DNA of 64,000 nucleotides from Tritrichomonas foetus. Taxonomy: Eukaryota; Parabasalia; Tritrichomonadida; Tritrichomonadidae. The translations under genes and the position numbers were made by a program. Under the pieces are notes generated by a model. It did no database searches. It was not told the DNA's origin and saw nothing but the letters and a program-made list of their open reading frames with translations. The DNA lies in NCBI GenBank assembly GCA_001839685.1, contig MLAK01000746.1, positions 2,848-66,847 of the forward strand, written 5' to 3'. Positions 10,345-20,121 of the stretch are shown in pieces; positions within the stretch are counted from its first letter, which is position 1, and every line of letters starts with the position of its first letter.

Positions 10345-11611
10345 TAGGGTGTCCGGTAATGTGATGTCACTAAGTATAATAAAGTCATTTCTAATAAGTC
10401 ATTTTTTATTGATAAGTATTTCAAAATATGTAGTCTCCATTGGCATCAATAACTTTTTTCAGTCTATTTTGCCATTCTGCAAAAACTGAAAACAAAGTTT
10501 CCGATGGAATTTCATTGAAAATTTGGACTATTGTTTGAATCAAATGGCTTGGTGATTCAAAAACAATTCCTTTAACTTTTTCTTTAATAGTTCCAAATAA
10601 AAAAAAGTCGCTAGGCGCCAAATCAGGTGAATATGCCGGATGTGGAACTGATTCTAGTGAGTTTTCATTTATATATTTTTTGACAATTTTTGCCACATGA
10701 GGCTTTGCATTGTCATAATGAACAAATAATTTTTTATAATTATTCGAGTTTTTAAACTCAACAATTTTTNGCAGCATTAAACTTTTCATTTGGCGGCAAA
10801 ACATCAATATGAATTATCCCATGAGGGTTCCAAAATACAGTCACCATAAATTTAGTGATCTGAAACCCTGGATTTTGAATAGTTGGGATTACTGAGTTTT
10901 CAGGAATCCATTGTGTATTGAAATCAGTCTTGGAATAAAACCAAGACTCATCTCCTGTTATTAAAAAGGTGAAATTAGTTTTTTGTTCTGCATTCAAAAT
11001 TTTAAGAAGTTTTTTTGCCAATAAAACTCTATTGGCCTTTTGATTTTCTGTTAGAATATGTGGCACCCATCGAAGATGCACATGTTTATACATTAATTTT
11101 GATGTTAAACGATCATAAATTGTCGATTTTGGTTCACCTAAAACATTAGCAATATATCGACACGATGAATGTGGAAATTCGGTTAAAACATCTAAAATTT
11201 TCCAGTCAAGAATATCATAACTTTGGCACTTTTTCTCTTTTTTCACAGGCTGTGTGTTTTGACTTCTGTTCAGTTCTGCCATGACTCGGTAGATTTGTCT
11301 TTGAGACAAACATTTTTCTTTCAAGACACTCTTCATTTCTTCATATATTTCTTTGCCCCTTTTTCCTTCAAGCTGCAGAAAAGTTATGATTGAATGTTGA
11401 TCAATCATTTTTTAATAAACGTGCATCGTGTACGTTTATAAATTATTCTTTTTTTTTATGAAAAAGATTCTTTATCTCTATTTTCAGTCAAGAGAAAAAA
11501 AAATTGTTTTCAAAATTTTTATGTTAACATTGCATAGTTTATTATTTATAAATATAATGTATTGATTTCACTTCNAATGTGGGTAGTGACATCACGCCTC
11601 CGGACACCCTA
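10345..11611 (-). mobile_element. Mariner-family DNA transposon (Tvmar-like), inserted in ankyrin gene
   Basis: The element is 1267 bp. Its 28-bp imperfect terminal inverted repeats start TAGGGTGTCCGG at both ends and share GTGATGTCACTA. It is flanked by a TA target-site duplication (10343-10344 and 11612-11613). Taking these borders restores the host ankyrin frame exactly, which confirms them. The transposase runs opposite to the host gene. Size, repeats and D,D34D enzyme fit the mariner described from Trichomonas vaginalis. Single Ns at 10770 and 11575 mark unresolved bases. Confidence 0.95.
10421..11408 (-). CDS. Mariner transposase (D,D34D), frame interrupted by one N
   Basis: Cut-and-paste transposase for the surrounding element. 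An N-terminal helix-turn-helix region (about 1-110) has LSQRQIYRVMAEL and SCRYIANVLGEPKSTIYDRL. The catalytic triad is visible: Asp in ITGDESWFYS, Asp in VHYDNAKPHVAK and Asp in SPDLAPSDFFLFG, with exactly 34 residues between the last two. The reading frame shifts at N10770, which sits in a T homopolymer. Dropping that one base joins both parts into about 328 residues, the normal mariner length. So the break is probably an assembly ambiguity and the enzyme may be intact, although this cannot be proved here. The start is the Met at 11408. Confidence 0.92.
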
Positions 11612-12914
11612 TAATTTTACAGGTATCGACTTTTACCTTTCAATGATTTTTATTTGGTTTGCACCTGAAATAGAACAATATAACAAAACTTTTTATAATG
11701 ATATTGAAAATAAGTTTAAATTATTATGGGAATTTGAATATAATTCATTAGTTATTTATAATGTTTGCAATAATTTCTCACATTATAAAGAAAACAATTG
11801 GAAATTATTAAAACTGCATAGAAATTTAAACTTCCATCAATCTCCTGCATCAGAATACATTGCAAACGATGATGTAAATTCTTTACAAATCTTATTAAGT
11901 AATACTAAATTAGATATAAATAGTAGAATTCAACTTTCTTCATATGAATGGAGAGCCTATTTACAAAAAGGACCAACTTTAATTCAAGTTTCTGCTTTTT
12001 ATGGCTCTTTAAACTGTTTTAAATATTTATTATTAAATGGTGCTGATTTATCTATGTATGATTATGAAGGAAAGAATGTTGCTCATTTTGCAGTAGCAGG
12101 TGGGAATAATGAAATTATTCGAATTCTTCTTCAGAAAGAGATTCCTTTTGAAGGAACTTTACAGGTTGCTACAAAATTCCATCGAAATGATATCTTTCGT
12201 TGGATTTATGATAATAATTATGTGACACTTACAGAAATTCATGAAGTTACTGGGTATGTCTTACAGCAAGCGACAATGTCTAATAATTTCTATATCATGA
12301 GGTTCTGTATTGACAATAAAATAAATGTAAATATGTCAAATATCGATGGCGTTCTTTTTTATTTATCTAATTGGACTCCTCTTCATTTCGCTGCTCAATA
12401 TAACAATGTTAAAACGGCTCAACTACTTATTACTCAAGAAAATATCGACTTAAATTGTAAAACCAACTTAGATTTTTCCCCTCTTCATCTTACAGCCATT
12501 AATGGTTCATTAGAAATGTGCAAATTACTTCTGGATCAAGATAATACGGATGTAAATGCAATTGACAATAATAATTTAACTGCATTACATTATGCAGCCA
12601 CTTATGGACATAATAATATTATTGAATTGTTCCTTTCTAATGATAAAGTTGATGTTAATGCAAAAGATACTTATGGAAATACACCACTTCATTTAGCAGC
12701 TCGATATGGCCATAAAGAAGCTGTAATTTTGCTTTTACAAAATGAAAAAACAGATCCAAATGCTACAAATGAGATTTTTATGAATTTTTTATGATGTTTT
12801 ATTTTATTTTTCATGATGTTTCTTTTTAAAATTTATAATACACCTTCCCATCTCGCAATTATAGAAGGGTTTACTTCTTTATTGAGATATTTCCCATTGG
12901 ATGAAGAATTATAA

Positions 12915-13337
12915 TTTCTAATTTCAATCAAATTTATGAATTCATTAATATTTAACTGGGTTACGTCCCGAAACAATTCATAAATATGATATGTTTCTAT
13001 TTTAGAATAGAAAAAGAAATTAAATTCACTTCATTTCATGACAAAAAAATCAATTTAATTTTGGCGGGATTTTTGAATTCAAAATTTCATGAAAAACAGA
13101 TGAACAGATTATCTTTCGAGAAAAACCTTCTTGTTAGAAGCTAGTCTTATTCACAACCAATACTTAATAGTACCATCACTTCCACCCTGATAGTTCTTGT
13201 TATTTACTGTGAACATCACATTCTTTTGAAAGATAACATAATATTTAAATTGAGAAGCGACAAAATCATTTTTCAATTAAAATAAAATTAACGTTAACTT
13301 TTTGAATGCAATATAATAAATCTGTTTTTTCTCTTTC
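12915..13337. other. AT-rich spacer
   Basis: About 420 bp between the broken ankyrin gene and the repeat protein gene. No coding or RNA signal was seen. Confidence 0.5.
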
Positions 13338-15164
13338 ATGAATCGTGCCTTCCGCCAAAAAATCGTTGACCTAGTTGGGCAGTGCGGTCTTCCTTCTCAC
13401 ATAACAATCGAAGTTGAAGAAAGTGCTGGACTTGGATTCAAAAAAAATCGACATACCCAAGTTGGCCGTTATTCCCAGCCGCTTCCCTTTCGCACTGTCT
13501 ACAGAATCACTCACGAACCTGCACCTCCCCCGACAGACTCCGCAAAGATATACATAAACGAACATTTAACCGGCATTGAAAATACCAAGCTCGACTTCGC
13601 TTATCATCCAACAATCCACTTGAACGACCCACTAACCGTCTACAGACCACGCCTGCCGATTCTCTGCATGAAAGAGCAACTCCAAAACAAGACATTTGAG
13701 CCATCAACTTTTGAGGATGACGAGGGGTGCGAACTCCCTTCTGAGCTCTCAAAAAGAAGGCCAATCAGTGCGAGAACGTTAAATCCAAGAAATTTCAACC
13801 TCAGCAACTCATCAAATTCGAATTCATCAATATCGAGTCCACGCCCAACGAGCGCCAGAACGCTAAATTCGCTTTCACTCACCCCGCTGACTGTCCATGA
13901 GCCGTTAATGCCTCTCTCACGCGCGCAAACGGCGAGGAGGCCGAACTCGAATGTATCATATCACGAATCTGATGATGACCTCGACGATGGAAGAATTGTG
14001 ACAATGAGCAAGTTTAAGACGGGAACAATCGACCCCGAATTGATCAGAAAGGAAAACGAGAAGGCGGAGATTGCACGAAGGGCCAGAGAAAAAACAGAAG
14101 AGCCTGAGCCGGACTACGTCGAAGAGAAGCCGCAAGAAGAAGAAGTGAAGGAGCCGCCAAACTACAGACTCCTCTACATAAGAAAACTCTTGAGACAGGT
14201 GATGAGGAATCCTGAAGAAGAGGAGGAAGAAGAAAATCATGAAAAAGATCCATCACAGGAAAATGCTGAACAAGATGATGCAACTAAAGAAGAAGCGCCA
14301 AATGAAGAAAATAATGAAGAAACAGCAAATGAAGAAACANNNNNNNNNNNNNNNNNNNNNNNNNNNNNNNNNNNNNNNNNNNNNNNNNNNNNNNNNNNNN
14401 NNNNNNNNNNNNNNNNNNNNNNNNNNNNNNNNNNNNNNNNNNNNNNNNNNNNNNNNNNNNNNNNNNNNNNNNNNNNNNNNNNNNNNNNNNNNNNNNNNNN
14501 NNNNNNNNNNNNNNNNNNNNNNNNNNNNNNNNNNNNNNNNNNNNNNNNNNNNNNNNNNNNNNNNNNNNNNNNNNNNNNNNNNNNNNNNNNNNNNNNNNNN
14601 NNNNNNNNNNNNNNNNNNNNNNNNNNNNNNNNNNNNNNNNNNNNNNNNNNNNNNNNNNNNNNNNNNNNNNNNNNNNNNNNNNNNNNNNNNNNNNNNNNNN
14701 NNNNNNNNNNNNNNNNNNNNNNNNNNNNNNNNNNNNNNNNNNNNNNNNNNNNNNNNNNNNNNNNNNNNNNNNNNNNNNNNNNNNNNNNNNNNNNNNNNNN
14801 NNNNNNNNNNNNNNNNNNNNNNNNNNNNNNNNNNNNNNNNNNNNNNNNNNNNNNNNNNNNNNNNNNNNNNNNNNNNNNNNNNNNNNNNNNNNNNNNNNNN
14901 NNNNNNNNNNNNNNNNNNNNNNNNNNNNNNNNNNNNNNNNNNNNNNNNNNNNNNNNNNNNNNNNNNNNNNNNNNNNNNNNNNNNNNNNNNNNNNNNNNNC
15001 CAAATGAAGAAACAACAAATGAAGAAACAGCAAATGAAGAAACAGCAAATGAAGAAACACCAAATGAAGAAACAACAAATGAAGAAAATAATGAAGAAAG
15101 CCCTCAACAAGAACATAATGATGAACCTGAAATTGAAAATGCACAAGGTGGAGAAACTGAATAA
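13338..15164 (+). CDS. Uncharacterised protein with Asn/Glu/Thr 5-residue repeats (contains assembly gap)
   Basis: I do not recognise the family. The first 170 residues are globular-looking and basic or Pro-rich (QPLPFRTVYRITHEPAPPP). They are followed by two RPTSARTL/RPISARTL-type motifs in a Ser/Asn-rich segment, a style common in cytoskeletal or axonemal proteins. From about residue 235 the chain becomes strongly acidic and coiled-coil-like (EEEEEEENHEKD). It ends in tandem ANEET/TNEET/PNEET pentapeptides from a 15-bp DNA repeat. The assembly gap at 14340-14999 lies inside this array, so the true repeat number and protein length are unknown. The 608-residue figure depends on the gap size. 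The first part is GC-richer than its flanks. Confidence 0.7.
   Translation: MNRAFRQKIVDLVGQCGLPSHITIEVEESAGLGFKKNRHTQVGRYSQPLPFRTVYRITHEPAPPPTDSAKIYINEHLTGIENTKLDFAYHPTIHLNDPLTVYRPRLPILCMKEQLQNKTFEPSTFEDDEGCELPSELSKRRPISARTLNPRNFNLSNSSNSNSSISSPRPTSARTLNSLSLTPLTVHEPLMPLSRAQTARRPNSNVSYHESDDDLDDGRIVTMSKFKTGTIDPELIRKENEKAEIARRAREKTEEPEPDYVEEKPQEEEVKEPPNYRLLYIRKLLRQVMRNPEEEEEEENHEKDPSQENAEQDDATKEEAPNEENNEETANEETXXXXXXXXXXXXXXXXXXXXXXXXXXXXXXXXXXXXXXXXXXXXXXXXXXXXXXXXXXXXXXXXXXXXXXXXXXXXXXXXXXXXXXXXXXXXXXXXXXXXXXXXXXXXXXXXXXXXXXXXXXXXXXXXXXXXXXXXXXXXXXXXXXXXXXXXXXXXXXXXXXXXXXXXXXXXXXXXXXXXXXXXXXXXXXXXXXXXXXXXXXXXXXXXXXXXXXXXXXXXPNEETTNEETANEETANEETPNEETTNEENNEESPQQEHNDEPEIENAQGGETE
14340..14999. 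other. Assembly gap inside a 15-bp coding repeat
   Basis: 660 consecutive Ns, flanked on both sides by copies of AATGAAGAAACAVCA-like 15-mers encoding NEETx. The length is a multiple of three, so the frame is kept on paper, but the real array size is not known. Confidence 0.98.
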
Positions 15165-15824
15165 GAGTGGAATATTGGAACCAAACATTTGAATGTGAAT
15201 TTGTATTATGTCTTTATTTTAATTATGAGTTTTATATTTTATATAACTAAATATTTGCCAAGAAATTGCTTTTATGTGTGTTTCGCATTCCTCTGGTTTT
15301 TGATTTCCTTCCAAACAACACACGAATATAAAAGATACGTCAGTGTTTTTATATTAATTTTCGAAAAAGATTATCTTTTGAAAAATGTCTTCTCACCTTA
15401 TTCACATAGAAGCATTGCTAATCACTGTCGTTTGATTGGAAACTGGAAAAAAATGAAATATAGCATGAAAGTGATTATGTCAAGTACATGTATTTTTTTA
15501 GAATGTCAGTTGTGAAATCAGAAATATTCTGAAAATGATCGATAGGTTCACCTTGATTGATTCAAAAAAAAGTTACATTTTTCTTTTAGCGTCACAAATT
15601 GATAAAAATACTGTTATGCATAGAATTTTCGAGTGAAGTATCATATTTCCTTACAAAAAAGATAATAAAATTTGTGTACAATATATCAAAAAGCTTGTGA
15701 CTAAAGATAATTATGTATTTAAAGAAAAACTCATCCAATAAAACTTTTTAACACCGATTTGATATAAATAATTCAAAGCAAATGATTGAATATCAGTTCA
15801 TTGATTTATTGTAAATTATTTTAG
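15165..15824. other. AT-rich spacer
   Basis: About 660 bp. A 108-codon open frame at 15189-15515 has biased hydrophobic composition and no recognisable features, so I do not call it a gene. No RNA gene or repeat was seen. Confidence 0.5.
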
Positions 15825-16874
15825 ATGACAAATCCATTCGATGCAGATGAGGATCATACTAATCCATTTGGAAACACAGCAAAGGATCCTGAAAAGGATT
15901 CATATCAACCACCAAAAGAAACAGTAGACCCTGCTTCTTATTCGCCATATCAAGCGCCTTCATCAAAACCGGCTTACAATGAGCCAGCATATAATCAATC
16001 ACCTTCATATTCACAAAATACATATAAGAATAATCATTCAAGCAATACAAAAAAAGATGATGAATTTTTAGATCCTGTCACTAAAATGAAAATATCGAAT
16101 AAAGATTTAGATAAAAAAGAAGCAGTTTTACGTAATCGTGAACAGAAACTACAATCAATTGAACAACAAATTGCTGATGGTACATTCCAAAAACCAAAAA
16201 ATGACAAAAATTTCCCTCCTTTTGTACGTTGGTGGTCTTGGCATCCAGAACGAGATTTACCTGAAAATAGTGTGAAATTAGTGAAGATAATCCGCTGGAT
16301 ATATCTTGGCTCAGTTTTGGTTTATTTAGTGAATTGAATTGGATGCTTAGCATGCCTAGCAAAATCAGCAGCTCAAGCTACAAGTTCACCTGCGATGAAA
16401 ATTATTTTATCATCTATTTTCCTGATAGTTTTTTGCCCTATTTCTTTCGAAATATCATTTTTTGTACTTTATAAATCACTTAAAAACGGAAAAGCATTAA
16501 GATTTTTCTGTTTCATGCTGACTTACTTTATTTGGTTTGGGATCCTTGCTTTCAATTTAATTGGAATCAACAATGGGGGCTCTGTTGGTTTTATCCAAAT
16601 GATTAACTTATTTACTGGATCAACAGGTGTTGCTGTAATTGCATTAATATTTTGTATATTAGGATGTTGTGATGCAGCTGCAATGGTATGGACTTTCATA
16701 CAATTAATCAGGTACTACAAAACAAATGGAATTGATAAGAAAGCATTCAAAGAAGGATCAACCTTTGCAGCAAATTATGCAAAAGATCATAAAGAAGAGA
16801 TTGCTAGTTATGCTGCTGACAATAGAGAAGATATTGCTAGAATTGCAGCTGATGGTTACGGAGATGAAATATAA
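15825..16874 (+). pseudogene. SCAMP (secretory carrier membrane protein) with one in-frame TGA
   Basis: Tetraspan trafficking protein of post-Golgi and endosomal membranes. The N-terminus has NPF motifs (TNPFDADEDHTNPFGN) for EH-domain binding, then a Pro/Tyr-rich part and a coiled coil (about 85-125). The SCAMP signature FPPFVRWWSWHPERDLPE comes just before the first membrane span. Spans follow at about 155-180, 190-215, 222-245 and 265-290, with the conserved CPISFEISFFVLYK loop between two of them. A TGA at 16335-16337 interrupts the first span. The frame continues without shift through IGCLACLAK, which still matches the family. Either one base was miscalled, the allele is a recent pseudogene, or the stop is read through. 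Codons elsewhere suggest TGA is a normal stop here. Total length without the stop would be about 349 residues, normal for the family. Confidence 0.87.
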
Positions 16875-16975
16875 ATAGCTAAATAATAGATTCAAACCTA
16901 TTTTTACTAATTTATACATTATAATCATTGATTAATGAAAAATCATGATAATTCTATGTAAAAGCTATACAAAAC

Positions 16976-19528
16976 TTAAATTAGAAGACAACATTTTGAT
17001 TGATTCTTAGCTTCAGTTTTTTCTTGTTCTTCTTTAGAATCGTTATTACTTTCATTTGTAGTATTTTTATTATCAGTTTTCTTCTTATCTTCAGCTTTCT
17101 TTTTATCATCACTTTTTATCTCATTTTCATTAGCCTTGACTTCTTCTATTTTCTTTTTAGCTTCATTTTCTTTATTATTGCTTGACTGTTTAGTTGGTTT
17201 TTGTGTTGACGGTCTTGTGCTCTTTGGAGAAAAGTTTTCAGGTTGTTGAACCATTACCAAAGGTGGAAAATCAATCTTTTGTTCTTTTTTAGCCACTTTT
17301 TTGGTCTTTGGAGTATCTTTACCTCCAATTTCATTCATTTTATAATTTTCTTTGCCGAAGAGTTCAAGAGAATATTCACTTGGTGAATTAGCAGCTGATC
17401 GTGTTACGCAAAGAACATATGGCTTGGAAACGTCAGTGATATCCCATATGCATTGATCATAAGAGGAATCAGGTTCTATATCAAAATCAAAATGAAGAGA
17501 ACTCTTATAAAAAGTTGACATTTTTTCACCAATGGAATTTTTTTGTTGTAAATAAACACTATGCTGAGTGGTTGCACCTTTTTGCTTGTATATCAAAATT
17601 AATTTAGTCGGTTTAGTGAAAACTAAATTCCACTGTTTCATTGGTGAAATATCACCACCATATGGTGATAAACCATCGGTTTTGCCTTTTACTAATTTAC
17701 CAGAAATAATGAATCCACAATCATTTTCTCGATCAGGTTCAGGCATCAATCCATATTCGAATTTATCTCTACAAATACATTCAAGTTTATATTTAGTTAT
17801 ATCATCACTTTTTGGGCGATAAAGACAAATCATCCATGGTTTTTCAACAGAATTAATTTGAACAGAATATTCTTCAAAATCGGAAAAAGGTTCAAGTCTG
17901 AAATCCCGATATTCTATCCCTTTTAATGCATACGATATTTTTTCATCAGTATTTGCAATAAATAAATCGAGTGTTTTTTCAGTTATATTTTTAAAAACAC
18001 GAATTCTTAATTCAGTTTTTTGAGAAAATTTCAAAAACCATTGTCTGCAACTTGTCAATGGTGGTGATGAATAAGGATCCCATCCGTCAAACTCACCTGG
18101 CTCGAAAGAACCAGTTGTTTCAAATTTCACAGCTTTTGAAAAATCATCATCATATTTCTTGATTACAAAATTCGTATCTGATGATTCGACAACAATTCTA
18201 TAAAAACATGGAACTTCTTTATTTTCTTCCAATCGTGTTAAAAAGAAAGTATAAGTATTATCAAAGTTAGTAATTTCATATTCAAAGCCATTAACACAAC
18301 TATTTGTGGAAGATCGAATAACAAGTGATTCAGGATCAAGGAAATCCACTTTTATTGCTTTTTTAGCTAAATAAAGACCATGATAAGTAGGATTTCCAGA
18401 TATTTCGTAATGAATTCGAACTTTTGCTTTTTTTGTGAACTTTAATGACCATTGTGGAATACATCCTACATTCTTGGATTTTTCACAAGGTGATCTACCA
18501 TCAATACTTCCAGTTATTACCCCATAAACACTTTCTTTCTTCCAATTTTTCTCAGGCGGAAATGAATAAGAAATTGAAGTAAAATATCGAGAAAAATCAC
18601 TAAAAAGCATCCAAAAAGCACCATCATTAGAATTTTCAAACCCGAGTTCTTTCTTTAATGATTCTGTCCATTTATCAGATGTATCTGAATAGTCTCCAGT
18701 CCATTCAAAATTACCCCATGGATTTCTTAATTTGATGAATTTTTTCTTTTGTGCTTCTTTTATGTCCAAGATTTGATAGGCATGTTTGTCAATTAATCCA
18801 GTGTAATTTTTAAAGTCATCTTCAGACATTCCGTTTGGGATATGGTTTACTGCTGTTCCTATCATAGCATTAATTGCTTTCATTTTCAAAAGACTTCCAA
18901 ACACATCACCAAGGCAGTCCAGTGAAGGATGAGAAACGGAAAAATAATCAAGAAGAACATGAACACCAAAGTGTGTTTGTCCAGATTCGATGATAGAAAA
19001 AGCTCCACAGGCTTTTGCAAAAGCTTTTTCAACTAGAGAGACCCATGGTGACTCGGAATTATCTCGTGGTCGAGAGAAAAGTGGAGTTGTTCCAGTTACA
19101 TCATATGGAATTTGCGTATCAACTATAACTGGTAACTTTTCGCCTAAAAAATTAAAATAAACTAAAACACAACCAACTTCAAGTGATGAAAGTGGATGAA
19201 ATAAAGCTTTAACAAGTTCTGGCTTATGTGCAGCATAAATTAAAGCAGCAATAAAGTAGCATGTCCCTAATCTGCCTTGGACGATAGAATCAGGATTGAT
19301 ATTATAAAATAAATCTGAGTTGTATTGCTCTTCAACCCTTTTCCAAATGTGTTCTTCTAAAATTTCTTTATCAGCATCAGTATAGCTCTGATTTGGATAA
19401 AAATCAGGATCGATATATTTTTTTCCGTCCTTCTGAAATTTTTTAATAGTTTCTTCAAATTTAGTAACGGTATCTCCTGACGATTGAAGGGTCTTCATGA
19501 GATTTATTGTTCGGCTGGAATCAGTCAT
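16976..19528 (-). CDS. Calpain-like cysteine protease with C-terminal CAAX box
   Basis: 850 residues, family C2. The catalytic triad is intact: Cys90 in QGRLGTCYFIAA, His249 in GLIDKHAYQI and Asn269 in LRNPWGNFEWTGDYSD. After the protease core (about 45-310) come several calpain-type C2-like beta-sandwich domains of about 125 residues each, recognisable by repeated W-[ST]-L-x-F-T-K stretches such as QWSLKFTKKAKVRI, QWFLKFSQKTELRI and QWNLVFTKPTKLIL. The last 100 residues are Lys/Glu/Asn-rich. The chain ends SKCCLLI; the last four residues CLLI form a CAAX box with Ile/Leu at X, favouring geranylgeranylation, so the enzyme is probably membrane anchored. No penta-EF-hand domain is present, as is usual in protists. 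Substrates are unknown. Confidence 0.93.
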   Translation of the reverse strand: MTDSSRTINLMKTLQSSGDTVTKFEETIKKFQKDGKKYIDPDFYPNQSYTDADKEILEEHIWKRVEEQYNSDLFYNINPDSIVQGRLGTCYFIAALIYAAHKPELVKALFHPLSSLEVGCVLVYFNFLGEKLPVIVDTQIPYDVTGTTPLFSRPRDNSESPWVSLVEKAFAKACGAFSIIESGQTHFGVHVLLDYFSVSHPSLDCLGDVFGSLLKMKAINAMIGTAVNHIPNGMSEDDFKNYTGLIDKHAYQILDIKEAQKKKFIKLRNPWGNFEWTGDYSDTSDKWTESLKKELGFENSNDGAFWMLFSDFSRYFTSISYSFPPEKNWKKESVYGVITGSIDGRSPCEKSKNVGCIPQWSLKFTKKAKVRIHYEISGNPTYHGLYLAKKAIKVDFLDPESLVIRSSTNSCVNGFEYEITNFDNTYTFFLTRLEENKEVPCFYRIVVESSDTNFVIKKYDDDFSKAVKFETTGSFEPGEFDGWDPYSSPPLTSCRQWFLKFSQKTELRIRVFKNITEKTLDLFIANTDEKISYALKGIEYRDFRLEPFSDFEEYSVQINSVEKPWMICLYRPKSDDITKYKLECICRDKFEYGLMPEPDRENDCGFIISGKLVKGKTDGLSPYGGDISPMKQWNLVFTKPTKLILIYKQKGATTQHSVYLQQKNSIGEKMSTFYKSSLHFDFDIEPDSSYDQCIWDITDVSKPYVLCVTRSAANSPSEYSLELFGKENYKMNEIGGKDTPKTKKVAKKEQKIDFPPLVMVQQPENFSPKSTRPSTQKPTKQSSNNKENEAKKKIEEVKANENEIKSDDKKKAEDKKKTDNKNTTNESNNDSKEEQEKTEAKNQSKCCLLI

Positions 19529-19887
19529 GATTAATATTGCCCAGTTAATCGAAAAATGAATAACGTAATCAAAGGCTCAGAAATGTCTCTTTTTGCCATT
19601 CAATATCGACAATTCCAGAATTTTCGCAATCAAAATTGAAATAGTCCAACTTTTTGATAGCACACAAACTTTTTGAAAATACGATCTAAGAATCAAATGC
19701 ATCCATCAAGAAGTGTAAATAGCTGAGGAGAACATAAATCTATATCCAACGACTATGCACAAAAGCATAACACTTTTTTTTACCCTTTCTAGTAAATATT
19801 AAAAAATCATCAAAAAATATCATTTCATCAAGAAAATATTTTATATCTAATATTGTAATAGTGATTTTTGCAAGAATTTGTCATATC

Positions 19888-19919
<32 letters not shown>

Positions 19920-20121
19920 GTTTTTTTCTGATTTTGAAATTCCATGCGGGGAAAAATGAAATGCGAAGGAAATGTTTGAAAATAAAATCACTCTCTTTTA
20001 TACTTTGAGAGAGATGAATGAATTATCAAAAAATTGCTGAAATTCAAGTCACAAATTAATATTTCTCGAAAATTATGAAAAAAACTAGGTGATTCATTCG
20101 TTCTTATTAATTTGATATAAT
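19529..20121. other. Spacer with a 25-bp poly-A run
   Basis: About 590 bp holding the calpain promoter region and the 3' end of the second bromodomain gene. A homopolymer of 25 A lies at 19888-19912. No gene or RNA was recognised. Confidence 0.6.

Larger units (their letters stand above)
9933..12914 (+). pseudogene. Ankyrin-repeat protein gene broken by a mariner insertion and a 3' stop
   Basis: Two coding parts flank a mariner: 9933-10344 and 11614-12794. Without the element and one TA copy, the parts join in frame (137 codons plus one base, then the rest), giving about 530 residues. The N-terminal part is a helical DUF3447-like region (LFFLHLFIENG). The second part carries at least six ankyrin repeats, for example TPLHFAAQYNN, SPLHLTAING, TALHYAATYGH and TPLHLAARYGH. 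Such proteins are scaffolds and a hugely expanded trichomonad family. After the stop at 12792-12794 the same frame continues to another ankyrin-like stretch (NTPSHLAIIEG) ending in TAA at 12912-12914. The T-rich 12774-12830 (57 nt) looks inserted and carries the stop. As it stands the protein ends early, soon after the element boundary. Confidence 0.85.

Noticed and set aside
15189..15515. 108-codon open frame after the repeat protein
   Set aside because: Composition is biased, no family is recognisable, and it begins 25 bp after a stop in 3' sequence. Probably chance.
16314..16360. Short intron explaining the SCAMP stop
   Set aside because: A GT...AG segment (GTGAATTG... CTTAG) can be drawn, but it lacks the trichomonad GTATGT and ACTAAC...CAG signals and would remove family-conserved residues.
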